DNA from: Gp1-AA145 sp963757135
GTDB taxonomy: Bacteria; Acidobacteriota; Terriglobia; Terriglobales; Acidobacteriaceae
Length of the DNA: 64,000 nt
Assembly: GCA_963757135.1 (NCBI GenBank)
Contig: CAVWQE010000004.1
Span: forward strand, 372,001 to 436,000
Reading direction: 5' to 3'
The position numbers and the translations under genes are program-made. How positions within the stretch are numbered: position 1 is the stretch's first letter; each line of letters opens with the position of its first letter. The notes beneath the pieces are model-generated. The model searched no databases. It saw only the letters and a list, made by a program, of their open reading frames with translations, and was not told the origin of the DNA. This document shows positions 44,541 to 53,261 of the stretch, piece by piece.

Positions 44541-45407
44541 ATGGCTTGGTTTAAGCGTCAATCCGTTGATCTGGACACCTCGGGCGAGAAAAAAATCCGC
44601 ACCGAAGGGCTGTGGGTGAAGTGTGACCAGTGCCGGCAGATCATCTGGAAAAAGGATCTGGAAGATAATTTTAACGTCTGCACCAAGTGCGGACGGCACT
44701 TCCGGATTGACGCACGGACGCGGCTGAGTCAACTGTTTGATGACGGCGAGTACGAAACTTTCAGCGACGGACTGAAATCAACCGATCCGCTCAAGTTCGT
44801 TGATCTGAAGCCCTATGCCGAACGCCTGACCAAAGCACAGGAAGAGACGGGCCTGAATGACGCTGTGATCAATGCACGCGGCAAGCTCAACGGGCGCCCG
44901 CTCATCATCAGTGCCATGGAATACAGCTTTATCGGCGGCAGCATGGGCGCGGTGGTGGGCGAAATGATCACACGCGCTATTGAAGAGGCGCTCGAACGCA
45001 AACAGCCGCTCGTCATCATTTCAGCTTCCGGCGGCGCGCGCATGATGGAAGGCGTGCTCAGCCTGATGCAGTTGGCGAAGATTTCCGCGGCTCTGGCGCG
45101 ACTTGACGAGGCCAAGGTGCCTTATATTTCCGTACTCACGGATCCGACGACCGGCGGCGTGACTGCCTCTTTCGCGATGCTGGGTGATTTGAACATCGCT
45201 GAACCGGGCGCGCTGATTGGGTTCGCGGGACCTCGGGTCATCGAACAGACTATCAGGCAGAAACTTCCGCCGGGCTTTCAGCGTAGCGAATTTCTCCTGG
45301 AGCATGGAATGCTGGATGCCGTGGTTCATCGCAAAGAAATGAAGGCTTACATCGCACGGGCGCTGGAGTTTATGACGCCGGCGGTCAGCCAGCAGAAGTC
45401 AGCGTAG
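44541..45407 (+). CDS. accD: acetyl-CoA carboxylase carboxyltransferase subunit beta
   Basis: 288 residues. N-terminal zinc finger C28-x2-C31 and C47-x2-C50, then the carboxyltransferase core: EYSFIGGSMGAVVGEMITRA, VIISASGGARMMEG, SVLTDPTTGGVTASFAMLGD and GFAGPRVIEQTI. It moves the carboxyl group from carboxybiotin to acetyl-CoA in fatty-acid synthesis, as a heterotetramer with AccA. Upstream of folC, an order seen in many bacteria. Confidence 0.97.
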   Translation: MAWFKRQSVDLDTSGEKKIRTEGLWVKCDQCRQIIWKKDLEDNFNVCTKCGRHFRIDARTRLSQLFDDGEYETFSDGLKSTDPLKFVDLKPYAERLTKAQEETGLNDAVINARGKLNGRPLIISAMEYSFIGGSMGAVVGEMITRAIEEALERKQPLVIISASGGARMMEGVLSLMQLAKISAALARLDEAKVPYISVLTDPTTGGVTASFAMLGDLNIAEPGALIGFAGPRVIEQTIRQKLPPGFQRSEFLLEHGMLDAVVHRKEMKAYIARALEFMTPAVSQQKSA

Positions 45408-45411
45408 AAAC

Positions 45412-45552
45412 CGTCGTTGGTCGTTCGACTAACCCTCTTGAATACCAATTGACCTGCCAGCACGCAGTTCGAGCACTTGAATCTCGAATTCATCCCACCC
45501 AAACTGGTAACCTAGGATTTTGGCGTACGACCAACGACTTACGACCAACGAC
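45412..45552. repeat. inverted repeat built from GTCGTTGGTC words
   Basis: GTCGTTGGTCGT at 45413-45424 pairs with ACGACCAACGAC, present twice at the right end (45526-45537 and 45541-45552). The loop is about 100 bases. It fills the accD-folC gap. The same GTCGTTGG word recurs at 61401-61445. Confidence 0.6.
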
Positions 45553-45560
45553 AATTCCCA

Positions 45561-47033
45561 GTGCCTGTTTCATACCAAACCGCTGTCGAGCGCATGTATG
45601 CTCTCGGACACGAGTTAGCACAGACGCCTTCGCACAAGTTCGATCTGGCTCATATGCGCGCGCTGTTGAGTGCTCTGGAAAATCCGGAGCGCCGCTTTCC
45701 CAGCGTTCTGATCGCGGGCACGAACGGCAAGGGATCGACTGCCGCAACGCTGGCGTCAATTCTGCAGGCAGCCGGCCTGCGCACTGGCCTGTACACGTCA
45801 CCACATCTGGTGCGGATCAACGAGCGCGTACGCATCAATGGCGAGGAGATCGCGGATGAAACATTTGCCCTTTTGCACGATGTAGTTGAGCGCACCGCCG
45901 AGCGCCTGGTTGAAGACGGCGAACTGCCCTGGCATCCCAGCTTCTTCGAAATGCTGACGGCTATGGCATTCGAATATTTCGCGACCAGTAAAGTTGATAT
46001 CGCGGTGCTTGAAGTGGGAATGGGTGGACGACTGGACGCGACCAATGTGGTAGAACCGGTGGTAAGCGTGATCACAGATATTTCGCTGGATCATGAGAAA
46101 TTTCTTGGCAGCACGATTGCGGAGATCGCGCGCGAGAAAGCCGGAATCATTCATAAAAATGGCGTCGTGGTCACGCTGCCGCAAAGCCCTGAAGCAAATG
46201 ATGTGATCGGCAACGCGGTACTGGAAATGGATGCCCGGGCGGTGAGCGCCGTGCCCTACGTGCCGCCGGTCTCGCCGAAGGCGGAAAGCTACTTTGCTGC
46301 TGAGCCTTTAACCGCAGAGGGCGCCGAGGGGTCTGCGATCGTTTCCAGATATCCATTGCAGGTGATGGAAAAGCAGATCCAGGTTGAAACGTCGCTTGTC
46401 GGACGGCATCAACTACGCAATATTGCTCTGGCAGTTGCGGCGGCGGAGGAGTTGGGCAGGCAGGGTTTCGCGATCACGCCGGAGGCGATAAAGCATGGTA
46501 TTCACGAAACCCGCTGGCCGGGGCGATTTCAAGTAATTCCTGCGACGGCGAGTTCCCCGGAGTTCGTTTTGGACGTGGCACACAATCCTGCGGGCGCGTG
46601 GGCGCTGCGTTCAACGCTCTCTTCTTTGTATGAAGACCGGAAGATCATTTTTGTTTTCGGCGCTATGCGCGACAAGGCCATCCGCGAGATCACGGAAATC
46701 CTGTTTCCACTGGGCGAGCGCGTAATCGCAACAATGGCAGACAATCCACGATCCGCCACCCCGGAGAAAATCCAGGAATTCGCGGCGCGCACCGGAGCGG
46801 AGATTGAGCTAGCAGGAGATGTATCTTCTGCCATCGACCGCGCAAGCAATTTAGCGTTGTCGGACAAGAATGTCCGACCCACGGGGGACTTGCGGCCGCC
46901 AACTGCCCAAGTAAATGCCGCCGTCGTTGTGACCGGATCGATCTACATAGTTGGGGAAGCAATGCGGGTTATTCGGAGTAGCTCACCGCATGCCGATAAA
47001 TCAGACCTCACCGGAGCTGCGGATGGGAAATAG
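45561..47033 (+). CDS. folC: bifunctional dihydrofolate/folylpolyglutamate synthase
   Basis: 490 residues from GTG 45561 (MPVSYQTAVERMYAL). ATP site AGTNGKGSTAATL, then TSPHLVRINERVRING, FFEMLTAMAFEYF, LEVGMGGRLDATNVV, ITDISLDHEKFLG and DVAHNPAGAWAL. It adds glutamate to dihydropteroate and to folates. The length exceeds E. coli FolC (422), mainly through an insertion near residues 225-265 and an extended C-terminus. Its 3' end overlaps the plsC start, indicating coupling. Confidence 0.95.
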   Translation: MPVSYQTAVERMYALGHELAQTPSHKFDLAHMRALLSALENPERRFPSVLIAGTNGKGSTAATLASILQAAGLRTGLYTSPHLVRINERVRINGEEIADETFALLHDVVERTAERLVEDGELPWHPSFFEMLTAMAFEYFATSKVDIAVLEVGMGGRLDATNVVEPVVSVITDISLDHEKFLGSTIAEIAREKAGIIHKNGVVVTLPQSPEANDVIGNAVLEMDARAVSAVPYVPPVSPKAESYFAAEPLTAEGAEGSAIVSRYPLQVMEKQIQVETSLVGRHQLRNIALAVAAAEELGRQGFAITPEAIKHGIHETRWPGRFQVIPATASSPEFVLDVAHNPAGAWALRSTLSSLYEDRKIIFVFGAMRDKAIREITEILFPLGERVIATMADNPRSATPEKIQEFAARTGAEIELAGDVSSAIDRASNLALSDKNVRPTGDLRPPTAQVNAAVVVTGSIYIVGEAMRVIRSSSPHADKSDLTGAADGK

Positions 47034-47841
47034 CGCGGACGCTTTGGAGCAACAGGAGGCCAAACAAGCCGCTCCGCCTCCGCGAAGATACGGCTTGCTC
47101 AGCCATCTGCGCTCGTATTTCTTTTTTGACCCCCTGATCTGGCTAACCACGGTGCTGTTCGGGATTGCCTCAATTCCCTTCGGATTCTTCGACAAAGACG
47201 GCAGAATTCTGCACGGCTTCGCGAGCGCGTGGGCGAAAGTGACGATGAAATTGATTTTGTCGCCGTTTCGGGTCATCGGCCTTGACCACGTCGATATTTC
47301 AAAGCCGCATGTGTATGCAGTGAATCACGCTTCCGCATTCGATATTCCAGCGTTGTACGCCTATCTGCCGTTTCAGTTCAGAATTCTTCACAAGAAAGAA
47401 TTGCTGTCGTATCCGATTGTGGGCTGGCATCTGAAACGGTCAAAACAGGTTTGTGTGGACCAGCAGAATCCGTCGCGTTCGATCGGTCAGATCAAGTCTG
47501 CGTTGCGAACTTTGAAAGGCGGCATGCCGCTCGTCATCTTCCCCGAAGGCGGGCGAACCCCAGATGGACGCATCCAACCCTTTCTTCCTGGCGCCTTGTT
47601 TCTAGCAATTAAGGCGCAGATCGACATCGTTCCAGTTGCGCTGCGTGGGATGTATGAGCTGCTGCCGATGAATACCTATCACATCAAGCCGCGCCCGCTG
47701 GAGATGCGCATTGGCAAGCCGATTTCAACCACGGGCCTGACCATGCAGGATATGGAGTTCTTGTCGGTGAAGGTGCAGAAGGCAGTAGAGGAAATGTACT
47801 ACGCTGGCCACGATCAACCGTCTGAACCCGCTCAAGTTTGA
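46990..47841 (+). CDS. plsC: 1-acyl-sn-glycerol-3-phosphate acyltransferase
   Basis: 283 residues from ATG 46990 (GGAG about 11 bases upstream); ATG 47023 is also plausible. The gene overlaps the end of folC. Catalytic HX4D in VNHASAFDIPAL, substrate motif FPEGGRTPDG and the conserved VPVALRGMYELLP. A hydrophobic segment (LTTVLFGIASIPFGFF) anchors it to the inner membrane. It makes phosphatidic acid in phospholipid synthesis. Confidence 0.93.
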   Translation: MPINQTSPELRMGNSADALEQQEAKQAAPPPRRYGLLSHLRSYFFFDPLIWLTTVLFGIASIPFGFFDKDGRILHGFASAWAKVTMKLILSPFRVIGLDHVDISKPHVYAVNHASAFDIPALYAYLPFQFRILHKKELLSYPIVGWHLKRSKQVCVDQQNPSRSIGQIKSALRTLKGGMPLVIFPEGGRTPDGRIQPFLPGALFLAIKAQIDIVPVALRGMYELLPMNTYHIKPRPLEMRIGKPISTTGLTMQDMEFLSVKVQKAVEEMYYAGHDQPSEPAQV

Positions 47842-47914
47842 ACAGTTCCATCCTTGTCGTGCATAATTCTCGCTTGTCTGAATCGGATCCCGGGTAAAGA
47901 TCCCCGAAAAAACT

Positions 47915-47957
47915 TAACCACAGAGGGCACAGAGTTCCACTGAGAGCCTCGGAGAGA
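47915..47957. repeat. single arm of 'ACCACAGAGG' word repeat
   Basis: TTAACCACAGAGGGCACAGAG and CTCGGAGAGA lie just before the M2 peptidase start and resemble the words of the large inverted repeat at 54957-55198. The last part (GGAGAGA) doubles as the ribosome-binding site. Confidence 0.4.
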
Positions 47958-47959
47958 AT

Positions 47960-49759
47960 ATGAAGATGACCATACTGTTCGTGATTTCCTGCTTCGCCTT
48001 TGCCGTCGTGCTACAAGCCCAGACCTCCGGCACGCCAACGGTTGCTGAAGCTCAGGAATTCATGAACAAGGCGGAAGCGCGGCTGGCCGAGTTGAGCATC
48101 AAGGGGAACCAGGCGAACTGGATACACGAGAACTTCATCACCGACGACACCGAGGCCCTTGCCGCAGATGTGAATGACGAAATAACCGCGGTCACAACTG
48201 AGCTAATCGAGGAGGCGAAACGATTCAACGGATTGCAGATGCCTCCCGATCTTTCCCGCAAATTCATGCTGCTGAAACTGTCGCTTACCGCGCCGGGACC
48301 AAAAGATCCAAAGCTGCGAAAAGAAATGAGCGAGATTGCAGCCTCGCTGGAATCCGACTACGGCAGGGGCAAGTATTGCGACGCTTCGGGCAAGTGCGTT
48401 GACATTACCCAAGTCGAAAACATCATGGCGGAGAGCCGCGACCCGCAGCAGCTCAAAGATGTGTGGGCGGGATGGCATTCGGTTGGCGCCCCCATGCGCA
48501 AGCGCTACGCGCGATTTGTTGACCTTTCGAACCAGGGCGCGCGCGATTTAGGTTTCAAAGACACGGGCGTTCTGTGGCGTGCGGGGTACGATATGCCTCC
48601 GGAGCAGTTCAGCGCGGAGGTTGACCGATTGTGGGAACAGGTGCGGCCGCTTTATCTATCGCTGCACACCTATGTCCGGGCGAAGCTTTCACAGAAATAT
48701 GGACCGCAGGTAGTGCCGCCGGATGGTCCAATTCCCGCGCATCTACTGGGCAATCCATGGGCGCAGGCGTGGGGAAACATATTCCCGCTACTCGGGCTTT
48801 CAGAGAGCAGCCGCGGTTACGATCTGACGGAATTATTGCGCGCCAAGAAACTTGATGCGCACGGCATGGTGAAATACGGAGAGAATTTTTATAGGTCCTT
48901 GGGCTTCGAGCCTCTGCCACAGACCTTCTGGGAACGCTCGCTGTTTGTGAAGCCTGCCGATCGCGAAGTCGTCTGCCACGCCGACGCGTGGGACATCGAC
49001 AATAAAGACGACCTTCGCATCAAGATGTGCAGTCAGGTTCGCGACGAAGATTTTGTGACCATTCATCACGAACTTGGTCATAACTTCTATCAGCGCGCGT
49101 ATAAAAGCCAGCCGTTTCTATTTGAAAACGGCGCCAATGACGGCTTTCACGAAGCCATCGGCGACACCATCGCGCTGGCGATTACGCCCGAGTATTTGCA
49201 GAGGATTGGCCTGCTCGACAAGATCCCTCCCGCGGAAGCTGATATTCCGATTTTGCTGAAACAGGCACTCGATAAAGTTGCGTTCCTGCCATTCGGGCTG
49301 ATGATCGACAAGTGGCGCTGGCAGGTTTTTTCCGGCGAGGTCAAGCCCGAGGACTACAACCAGGCCTGGTGGGCACTGCGGCTGAAGTATCAGGGCGTCG
49401 CGCCCCCGGTTGAACGCAGCGAAAAAGATTTCGATCCGGGAGCAAAATTGCACGTTGCGGCCAATGTCCCGTACATGCGGTACTTCCTCGCAGATATTTA
49501 TGAATTTCAGTTCTACCGGGCGCTGTGCCGCGAGTCCGGATACCAAGGCCCACTCAACCGTTGCACGTTCTTTGGATCGAAGGAGGCTGGGGCAAAGCTG
49601 AACAAGATGCTGGAAATGGGTCAGAGCAAGCCCTGGCCGGATGCGATGCAAGCTTTGACCGGCCAGCGCGAAGGCGATGCCACCGCCATCATTGAATACT
49701 TCGCGCCGCTGAAGAAGTGGCTGGACGAGCAGAACAAGGGGATGAAACAGGGGTGGTAA
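47960..49759 (+). CDS. exported M2-family peptidyl-dipeptidase (ACE-like)
   Basis: 599 residues. Signal peptide MKMTILFVISCFAFAVVLQAQ. The zinc site is THHELGHN-like (IHHELGHNFYQRAY) with the third ligand Glu in FHEAIGDTIAL about 24 residues later, the M2 arrangement. Also WQVFSGEVKPEDYNQAWW and VPYMRYFLADIYEFQFYRALC, conserved near the ACE C-lobe. It removes C-terminal dipeptides from peptides in the periplasm or outside. Length matches single-domain bacterial ACE homologues. Confidence 0.95.
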   Translation: MKMTILFVISCFAFAVVLQAQTSGTPTVAEAQEFMNKAEARLAELSIKGNQANWIHENFITDDTEALAADVNDEITAVTTELIEEAKRFNGLQMPPDLSRKFMLLKLSLTAPGPKDPKLRKEMSEIAASLESDYGRGKYCDASGKCVDITQVENIMAESRDPQQLKDVWAGWHSVGAPMRKRYARFVDLSNQGARDLGFKDTGVLWRAGYDMPPEQFSAEVDRLWEQVRPLYLSLHTYVRAKLSQKYGPQVVPPDGPIPAHLLGNPWAQAWGNIFPLLGLSESSRGYDLTELLRAKKLDAHGMVKYGENFYRSLGFEPLPQTFWERSLFVKPADREVVCHADAWDIDNKDDLRIKMCSQVRDEDFVTIHHELGHNFYQRAYKSQPFLFENGANDGFHEAIGDTIALAITPEYLQRIGLLDKIPPAEADIPILLKQALDKVAFLPFGLMIDKWRWQVFSGEVKPEDYNQAWWALRLKYQGVAPPVERSEKDFDPGAKLHVAANVPYMRYFLADIYEFQFYRALCRESGYQGPLNRCTFFGSKEAGAKLNKMLEMGQSKPWPDAMQALTGQREGDATAIIEYFAPLKKWLDEQNKGMKQGW

Positions 49760-49777
49760 ACAGAAATCCTTCCAGAC

Positions 49778-50020
49778 TCAACGCCGAGTTCGCCAATATC
49801 CGGGCCGCCGATGGCCGTGCGCGAAGGCGATCACTTGGATTTTGGTTGACTTCTCGCGATAGATAATGGCGAACGGAAAGCGTTTGAGTAGAAATCTCCG
49901 CGCGTTTGGTTCGAGGATAGGCCAGCGATTTGGCGCGTTGCGGATGGACTCGATTCCGTCGTCAATCTCATCTACGAACTTGTGGGCAGCAGTATGGAAT
50001 TCGAGCGGCTTATCGCTCAT
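49778..50020 (-). CDS. RelE/ParE-family toxin, probably shortened
   Basis: 80 residues. The C-terminal two thirds fit ParE (DEIDDGIESIRNAPNRWPILEPNARRFLLKRFPFAIIYRE then VIAFAHGHRRPGYW). The N-terminal part jumps from LEFHTAA to HKFVDEID. Most relatives have about 20 more residues there (second half of helix 1 and an A-x-W-Y segment). The gene overlaps the antitoxin by 11 bases. The toxin is likely inactive or weak. Confidence 0.75.
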   Translation of the reverse strand: MSDKPLEFHTAAHKFVDEIDDGIESIRNAPNRWPILEPNARRFLLKRFPFAIIYREKSTKIQVIAFAHGHRRPGYWRTRR

Positions 50021-50246
50021 TCAGGAGTGCCGATATCTGTCGCCTCACCTCTGCCCACGGCACGGTCTTAGCATTATCAGAATCCAGGTCATTCATGCGT
50101 CGCGCAATTTCCAGGCTCCACGCTTGCTCGGCTGATTCGTCGATTGTTTCGTCCAGACTTTCCAGAAGGGATCCGGCGAGCGCGGCACGCGCCTCGGACG
50201 GAAGCTCCAGGGCCCTTTTCAGTATTTCGGCGAGTTCAGGAGCCAC
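50010..50246 (-). CDS. addiction-module antitoxin (TIGR02574/PF09720 type)
   Basis: 78 residues: MAPELAEILKRALELPSEARAALAGSLLESLDET then WSLEIARRMNDLDSDNAKTVPWAEVRRQIS, the standard pattern of the small putative addiction-module components encoded before RelE/ParE toxins. The 11-base overlap with the toxin gene gives translational coupling. It would neutralise the toxin and repress the pair. Confidence 0.85.
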   Translation of the reverse strand: MAPELAEILKRALELPSEARAALAGSLLESLDETIDESAEQAWSLEIARRMNDLDSDNAKTVPWAEVRRQISALLNER

Positions 50247-50466
50247 GGGCCTATTGTAAACCGGCGTGTCTCGAAGTTAAATTTTGTCTACACTCCCTCG
50301 TACCCAGCCATGTACTTCTCATTTCCTTCATTTCATCTCATGATGACAGAAGCCGTTCTCTGTAACCGGCCAGCCACCTGCCGATCCGGCGAGGAGAACA
50401 GCCGACTTTAGCCCCAGCATCTGCGTCAGGCTAGGGTCGCCGACGAAAGCCAACAACAACCGCGCT

Positions 50467-51387
50467 ATGGCACCCGAGAGGCGTCACTCGCTCCGACAAA
50501 AGGTTAATACGCCCGCATTCGCCAGCTTTGATGGCGTCACCGGCGGCATGATTCTCGATTTGAGCGAAGAGGGCATGGCGATGAAGTCGCCATCGCCGCT
50601 GGTCGCACATAGCATTCTTCCCTTACATCTTTCGCTGGGCGAGCCGGAGGTATATCTGGAGACAACCGGTTATGTCGCGTGGGCAGATGCGCTGGGGCGC
50701 GCAGGCATCCGCTTCTCCGACCTTCCCGACAAGGCGCGTGCTCGACTGCGCGACTGGCTGACGGAAAACGCCGGCGCTCCGAGTTGGAAGGCGCCGCGCT
50801 GGGTGGTGCAAGAGTCGGCTTTTCGGAACAGCATGTCTTCGCGCGCAGATGCTCGCGGCGGCGTGGCTTTGAGCTTGGAGACCGGCTCGCAAACGGGCGA
50901 GAGCGAATCCGCCTCGACCACCGTCCAGTACGAATTCAAGTCACTGGGCGCTGACGTCAACGTTGGATTAACGCTGATCGCCAGCCGGGCGTGTTCAATC
51001 ACCCGAGGCACGGGCGCGGCTGTCGCGCTGGTCGGGGAGAGCGGGATGACCTGCCGCGCGGTTGCGGGCAGCAACGTACCGCCGCTGGGTACGGAGATTG
51101 ATCCCACCAGCGGATTCACCGGCGAGTGCGTCCGCCTCGGCCGCGGCTTGCGCTGCGACGATTCGGAATCAGACGAGAGGACCGACGCCGAGGCCTGCCG
51201 CTATCTGGGAATTCGGTCCATTCTTGCTGCCCCGGTGCTTTATGAGCGCGATCTGGTGGGCCTGCTCGAAGTGTTTTCGAATCGTCCCTTTGCCTTTGAC
51301 GATGGCGACCTCGCCGTAGTGGAGCGCCTTGCCCAAACGGCTGTGCTCATGCTGAGCCGGGCGGAAGCGTTCAGGAATAGTGAGTAG
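50467..51387 (+). CDS. PilZ-GAF domain protein (putative c-di-GMP responsive)
   Basis: 306 residues. N-terminal PilZ domain (about 1-100) has R6-x3-R10 (ERRHSLRQ) and D-x-S-x-x-G (LDLSEEGMAM), both needed for c-di-GMP binding. A linker of about 60 residues is followed by a GAF domain (about 165-300: SRACSITRGTGAAVALV, GFTGECVRLGRGLRCDD, ILAAPVLYERDLVGLLEVFS). No output domain. Probably a cytoplasmic adaptor that couples c-di-GMP to a second signal. Its last codon runs into the next repeat. Confidence 0.86.
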   Translation: MAPERRHSLRQKVNTPAFASFDGVTGGMILDLSEEGMAMKSPSPLVAHSILPLHLSLGEPEVYLETTGYVAWADALGRAGIRFSDLPDKARARLRDWLTENAGAPSWKAPRWVVQESAFRNSMSSRADARGGVALSLETGSQTGESESASTTVQYEFKSLGADVNVGLTLIASRACSITRGTGAAVALVGESGMTCRAVAGSNVPPLGTEIDPTSGFTGECVRLGRGLRCDDSESDERTDAEACRYLGIRSILAAPVLYERDLVGLLEVFSNRPFAFDDGDLAVVERLAQTAVLMLSRAEAFRNSE

Positions 51388-51570
51388 TGGGCAGTGGGCA
51401 GTGGGCAGTGGGCAGTGGGCAGTTGTCAGATGCCAGGAGTAGTAAGTCCTTTGCCGTCGTAAATACTTCCTGGTTCAAATACCCTTCCCCGATCAGATGC
51501 CGGTTACGAACCGTTCGCTTTTAAGACTGACAACCAAGTACTGACCACTGACAACTAGCCACTGACCACT
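51383..51570. repeat. inverted repeat built from AGTGGGC / CACTGACCACTG words
   Basis: Left arm is a tandem array of AGTGGGC (about five copies, 51387-51423) ending GTTGTCAG. Right arm (51526-51570) reads ACTGACCACTGACAACTAGCCACTGA..., i.e. the same words in reverse complement with small differences. An inner pair CCAGGA / TCCTGG (near 51433 and 51467) lies in the loop. It fills the gap between the PilZ-GAF gene and the sigma factor gene. Confidence 0.6.
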
Positions 51571-51600
51571 GTCTTCCCCCTTCCTGCATCTCACAAAAAT

Positions 51601-52200
51601 GTGACCGCCCGCGTAACTTTTCGCCCTCGCACTCACATTATCCCGCTAGAAACACGGACTGCGGAGAGTGCAGTGAGAGCCTTGGAACGTGAGCCCGATG
51701 AGCGACCGCTGATCGCGGCGGCGCAGCGCGACCCAACTCATTTTGCCCAATTGTATGAGCAGAACTTCGACTGCGTTTACGCGTTCTTTGCGCGGCGGGT
51801 ATCCACCCGTGAGGAAGCGCAGGACCTGACCGCTGAAGTTTTTCATCAGGCGCTGGCTTCTATTCAAAGTTTTAAGTGGCAGGGTGCGCCGTTCGTTGCC
51901 TGGCTGTACGGAATTGCTGCCAATGCGCTCGCAGCACATTGGCGAAAGCTGGGCAAAACTCGTCCGGTTGAAGACGATGACCTTAGGGGAGCGGGCGACG
52001 AAATCGAACAGAGCGTGATGCTGGGTCAGTTGGTGGATGCACTCTCACCCGATCAGCGACGAGTAGTGATGCGACGATTTATCGATCAAAAGAGTATTCG
52101 TGAGATCGCTCAGGAGTTAGGAAGAAGCGAAGGAGCCATCAAGCAACTGCAGCTTCGCGCTCTGGAGAATCTCCGCGACAAGTTAGGGAGGAAATCATGA
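51601..52200 (+). CDS. ECF-type RNA polymerase sigma factor
   Basis: 199 residues from GTG 51601; GTG 51673 (with GGAG upstream) is an equally good start. Region 2: HFAQLYEQNFDCVYAFFARRVSTREEAQDLTAEVFHQAL. Region 4: LSPDQRRVVMRRFIDQKSIREIAQELGRSEGAIKQLQLRALENLR. Regions 1.1 and 3 are absent, so it is ECF type. The stop overlaps the next start (ATGA), and the partner is a membrane protein with an anti-sigma-like N-terminus. Confidence 0.92.
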   Translation: MTARVTFRPRTHIIPLETRTAESAVRALEREPDERPLIAAAQRDPTHFAQLYEQNFDCVYAFFARRVSTREEAQDLTAEVFHQALASIQSFKWQGAPFVAWLYGIAANALAAHWRKLGKTRPVEDDDLRGAGDEIEQSVMLGQLVDALSPDQRRVVMRRFIDQKSIREIAQELGRSEGAIKQLQLRALENLRDKLGRKS

Positions 52201-53249
52201 ACCGCGATGAACTGGCGGAAGCTCTGGACGGCGAGATCGAGCCCTCGGGCACGACTCAAGCTGCGGACGAGTTCGAGCCTCTGTTGCAGATTGCTGCCGC
52301 GCTTCGCATGTTGCCCAATCAGGAATTCAAAATGCAGCTAAAGGCTGATTTAGCTGCGCGCGCGGAATCACTCGGTGGTGTAGAGTGCGCGGATATTCCG
52401 ACCACAAGCGAGTTCGTTGCTACGCCGCCGGCGCTCATGCCGTCGCTCGAACAGTGCGAATTCAGCATGCTTCCCGCCGACCCTCGCAGTTTCGTGTTTT
52501 CATTCTTATCGCACGCAGCGGCGGTCGTTCTGATCGCGTCAGGTATTTGGGTTGGGCAGAGGACCATCTTGAAGAGACCGCCTTCGATGTCAGATATTAC
52601 TTATGTTCCGCTGCCCGCAGGCGACAACGCTCCGCATGGCGGAGGCTCAGGCGGGGAGCACAGCACAATCCCAGTGAGCCGGGGAACGCCGCCGAAGTTC
52701 AGCGACCAGCAGGTTGTTCCGCCGATGATCGTGACGCACAATCCGGTTGCTGAGCTGCAAGTGGAACCGACCCTGCAAGGCCCCCCGCAGTTGAAGCTTC
52801 CGCAATCGAACCAACTCGGCGACCTTCTGGCCTCGAATGCAACCATACCGTCAAATGGTATTGGCGGAAATAGCGGAATGGGCAACAAACACGGTAGCGG
52901 AATTGGGAATGGTGAAGGCCCTGGCTTTGGTTCGGGAACCGGAGGTGGATGTTGTGATGGGGCATTTACCCCCGGTAAGGGCGTGACTGCCCCGCGAGCG
53001 GTTTACGAGCCGGATCCGGAGTACTCGGAAGAAGCACGCAAAGCGAAGTACCAGGGTATGGTCGTACTCGCCATCGTGGTGGATCCTTCAGGTCATCCGC
53101 GCGATGTGCGGGTCGCACGATCGCTTGGTATGGGTCTCGACGAGAAAGCGATCGAAGCGGTGCAGAGATGGAGGTTCGCTCCGGGAGTCAAGGACGGAGT
53201 GGCAGTCGCGGTCCACGTAAATGTCGAAGTGAGCTTCAGGCTGTATTGA
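52197..53249 (+). CDS. membrane protein with anti-sigma-like N-terminus and TonB C-terminal domain
   Basis: 350 residues. Cytoplasmic N-terminus (about 1-90, MNRDELAEALDGEIEP...) looks like the short helical part of an ECF anti-sigma factor. One membrane helix follows (FVFSFLSHAAAVVLIASGIWV, about 98-118), then a Pro/Gly/Ser-rich periplasmic linker. Last comes a TonB domain (about 265-350: AVYEPDPEYSEEARKAKYQGMVVLAIVVDPSGHPRDVRV to ALDEKAIEAVQRWRFAPG and VEVSFRLY). Coupled to the sigma gene by ATGA. It may sense envelope energy or receptor state and hold the sigma factor. The anti-sigma role is inferred. Confidence 0.82.
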   Translation: MNRDELAEALDGEIEPSGTTQAADEFEPLLQIAAALRMLPNQEFKMQLKADLAARAESLGGVECADIPTTSEFVATPPALMPSLEQCEFSMLPADPRSFVFSFLSHAAAVVLIASGIWVGQRTILKRPPSMSDITYVPLPAGDNAPHGGGSGGEHSTIPVSRGTPPKFSDQQVVPPMIVTHNPVAELQVEPTLQGPPQLKLPQSNQLGDLLASNATIPSNGIGGNSGMGNKHGSGIGNGEGPGFGSGTGGGCCDGAFTPGKGVTAPRAVYEPDPEYSEEARKAKYQGMVVLAIVVDPSGHPRDVRVARSLGMGLDEKAIEAVQRWRFAPGVKDGVAVAVHVNVEVSFRLY

Positions 53250-53261
53250 TTGGCCGCAGAC

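Noticed and set aside
45449..45859. 136-codon frame overlapping folC
   Set aside because: Lies in another frame of the folC N-terminus and over the inverted repeat; no product recognised.
51387..51423. AGTGGGC tandem array as a CRISPR array
   Set aside because: Units are 7 bases with no spacers, and no cas genes are present.
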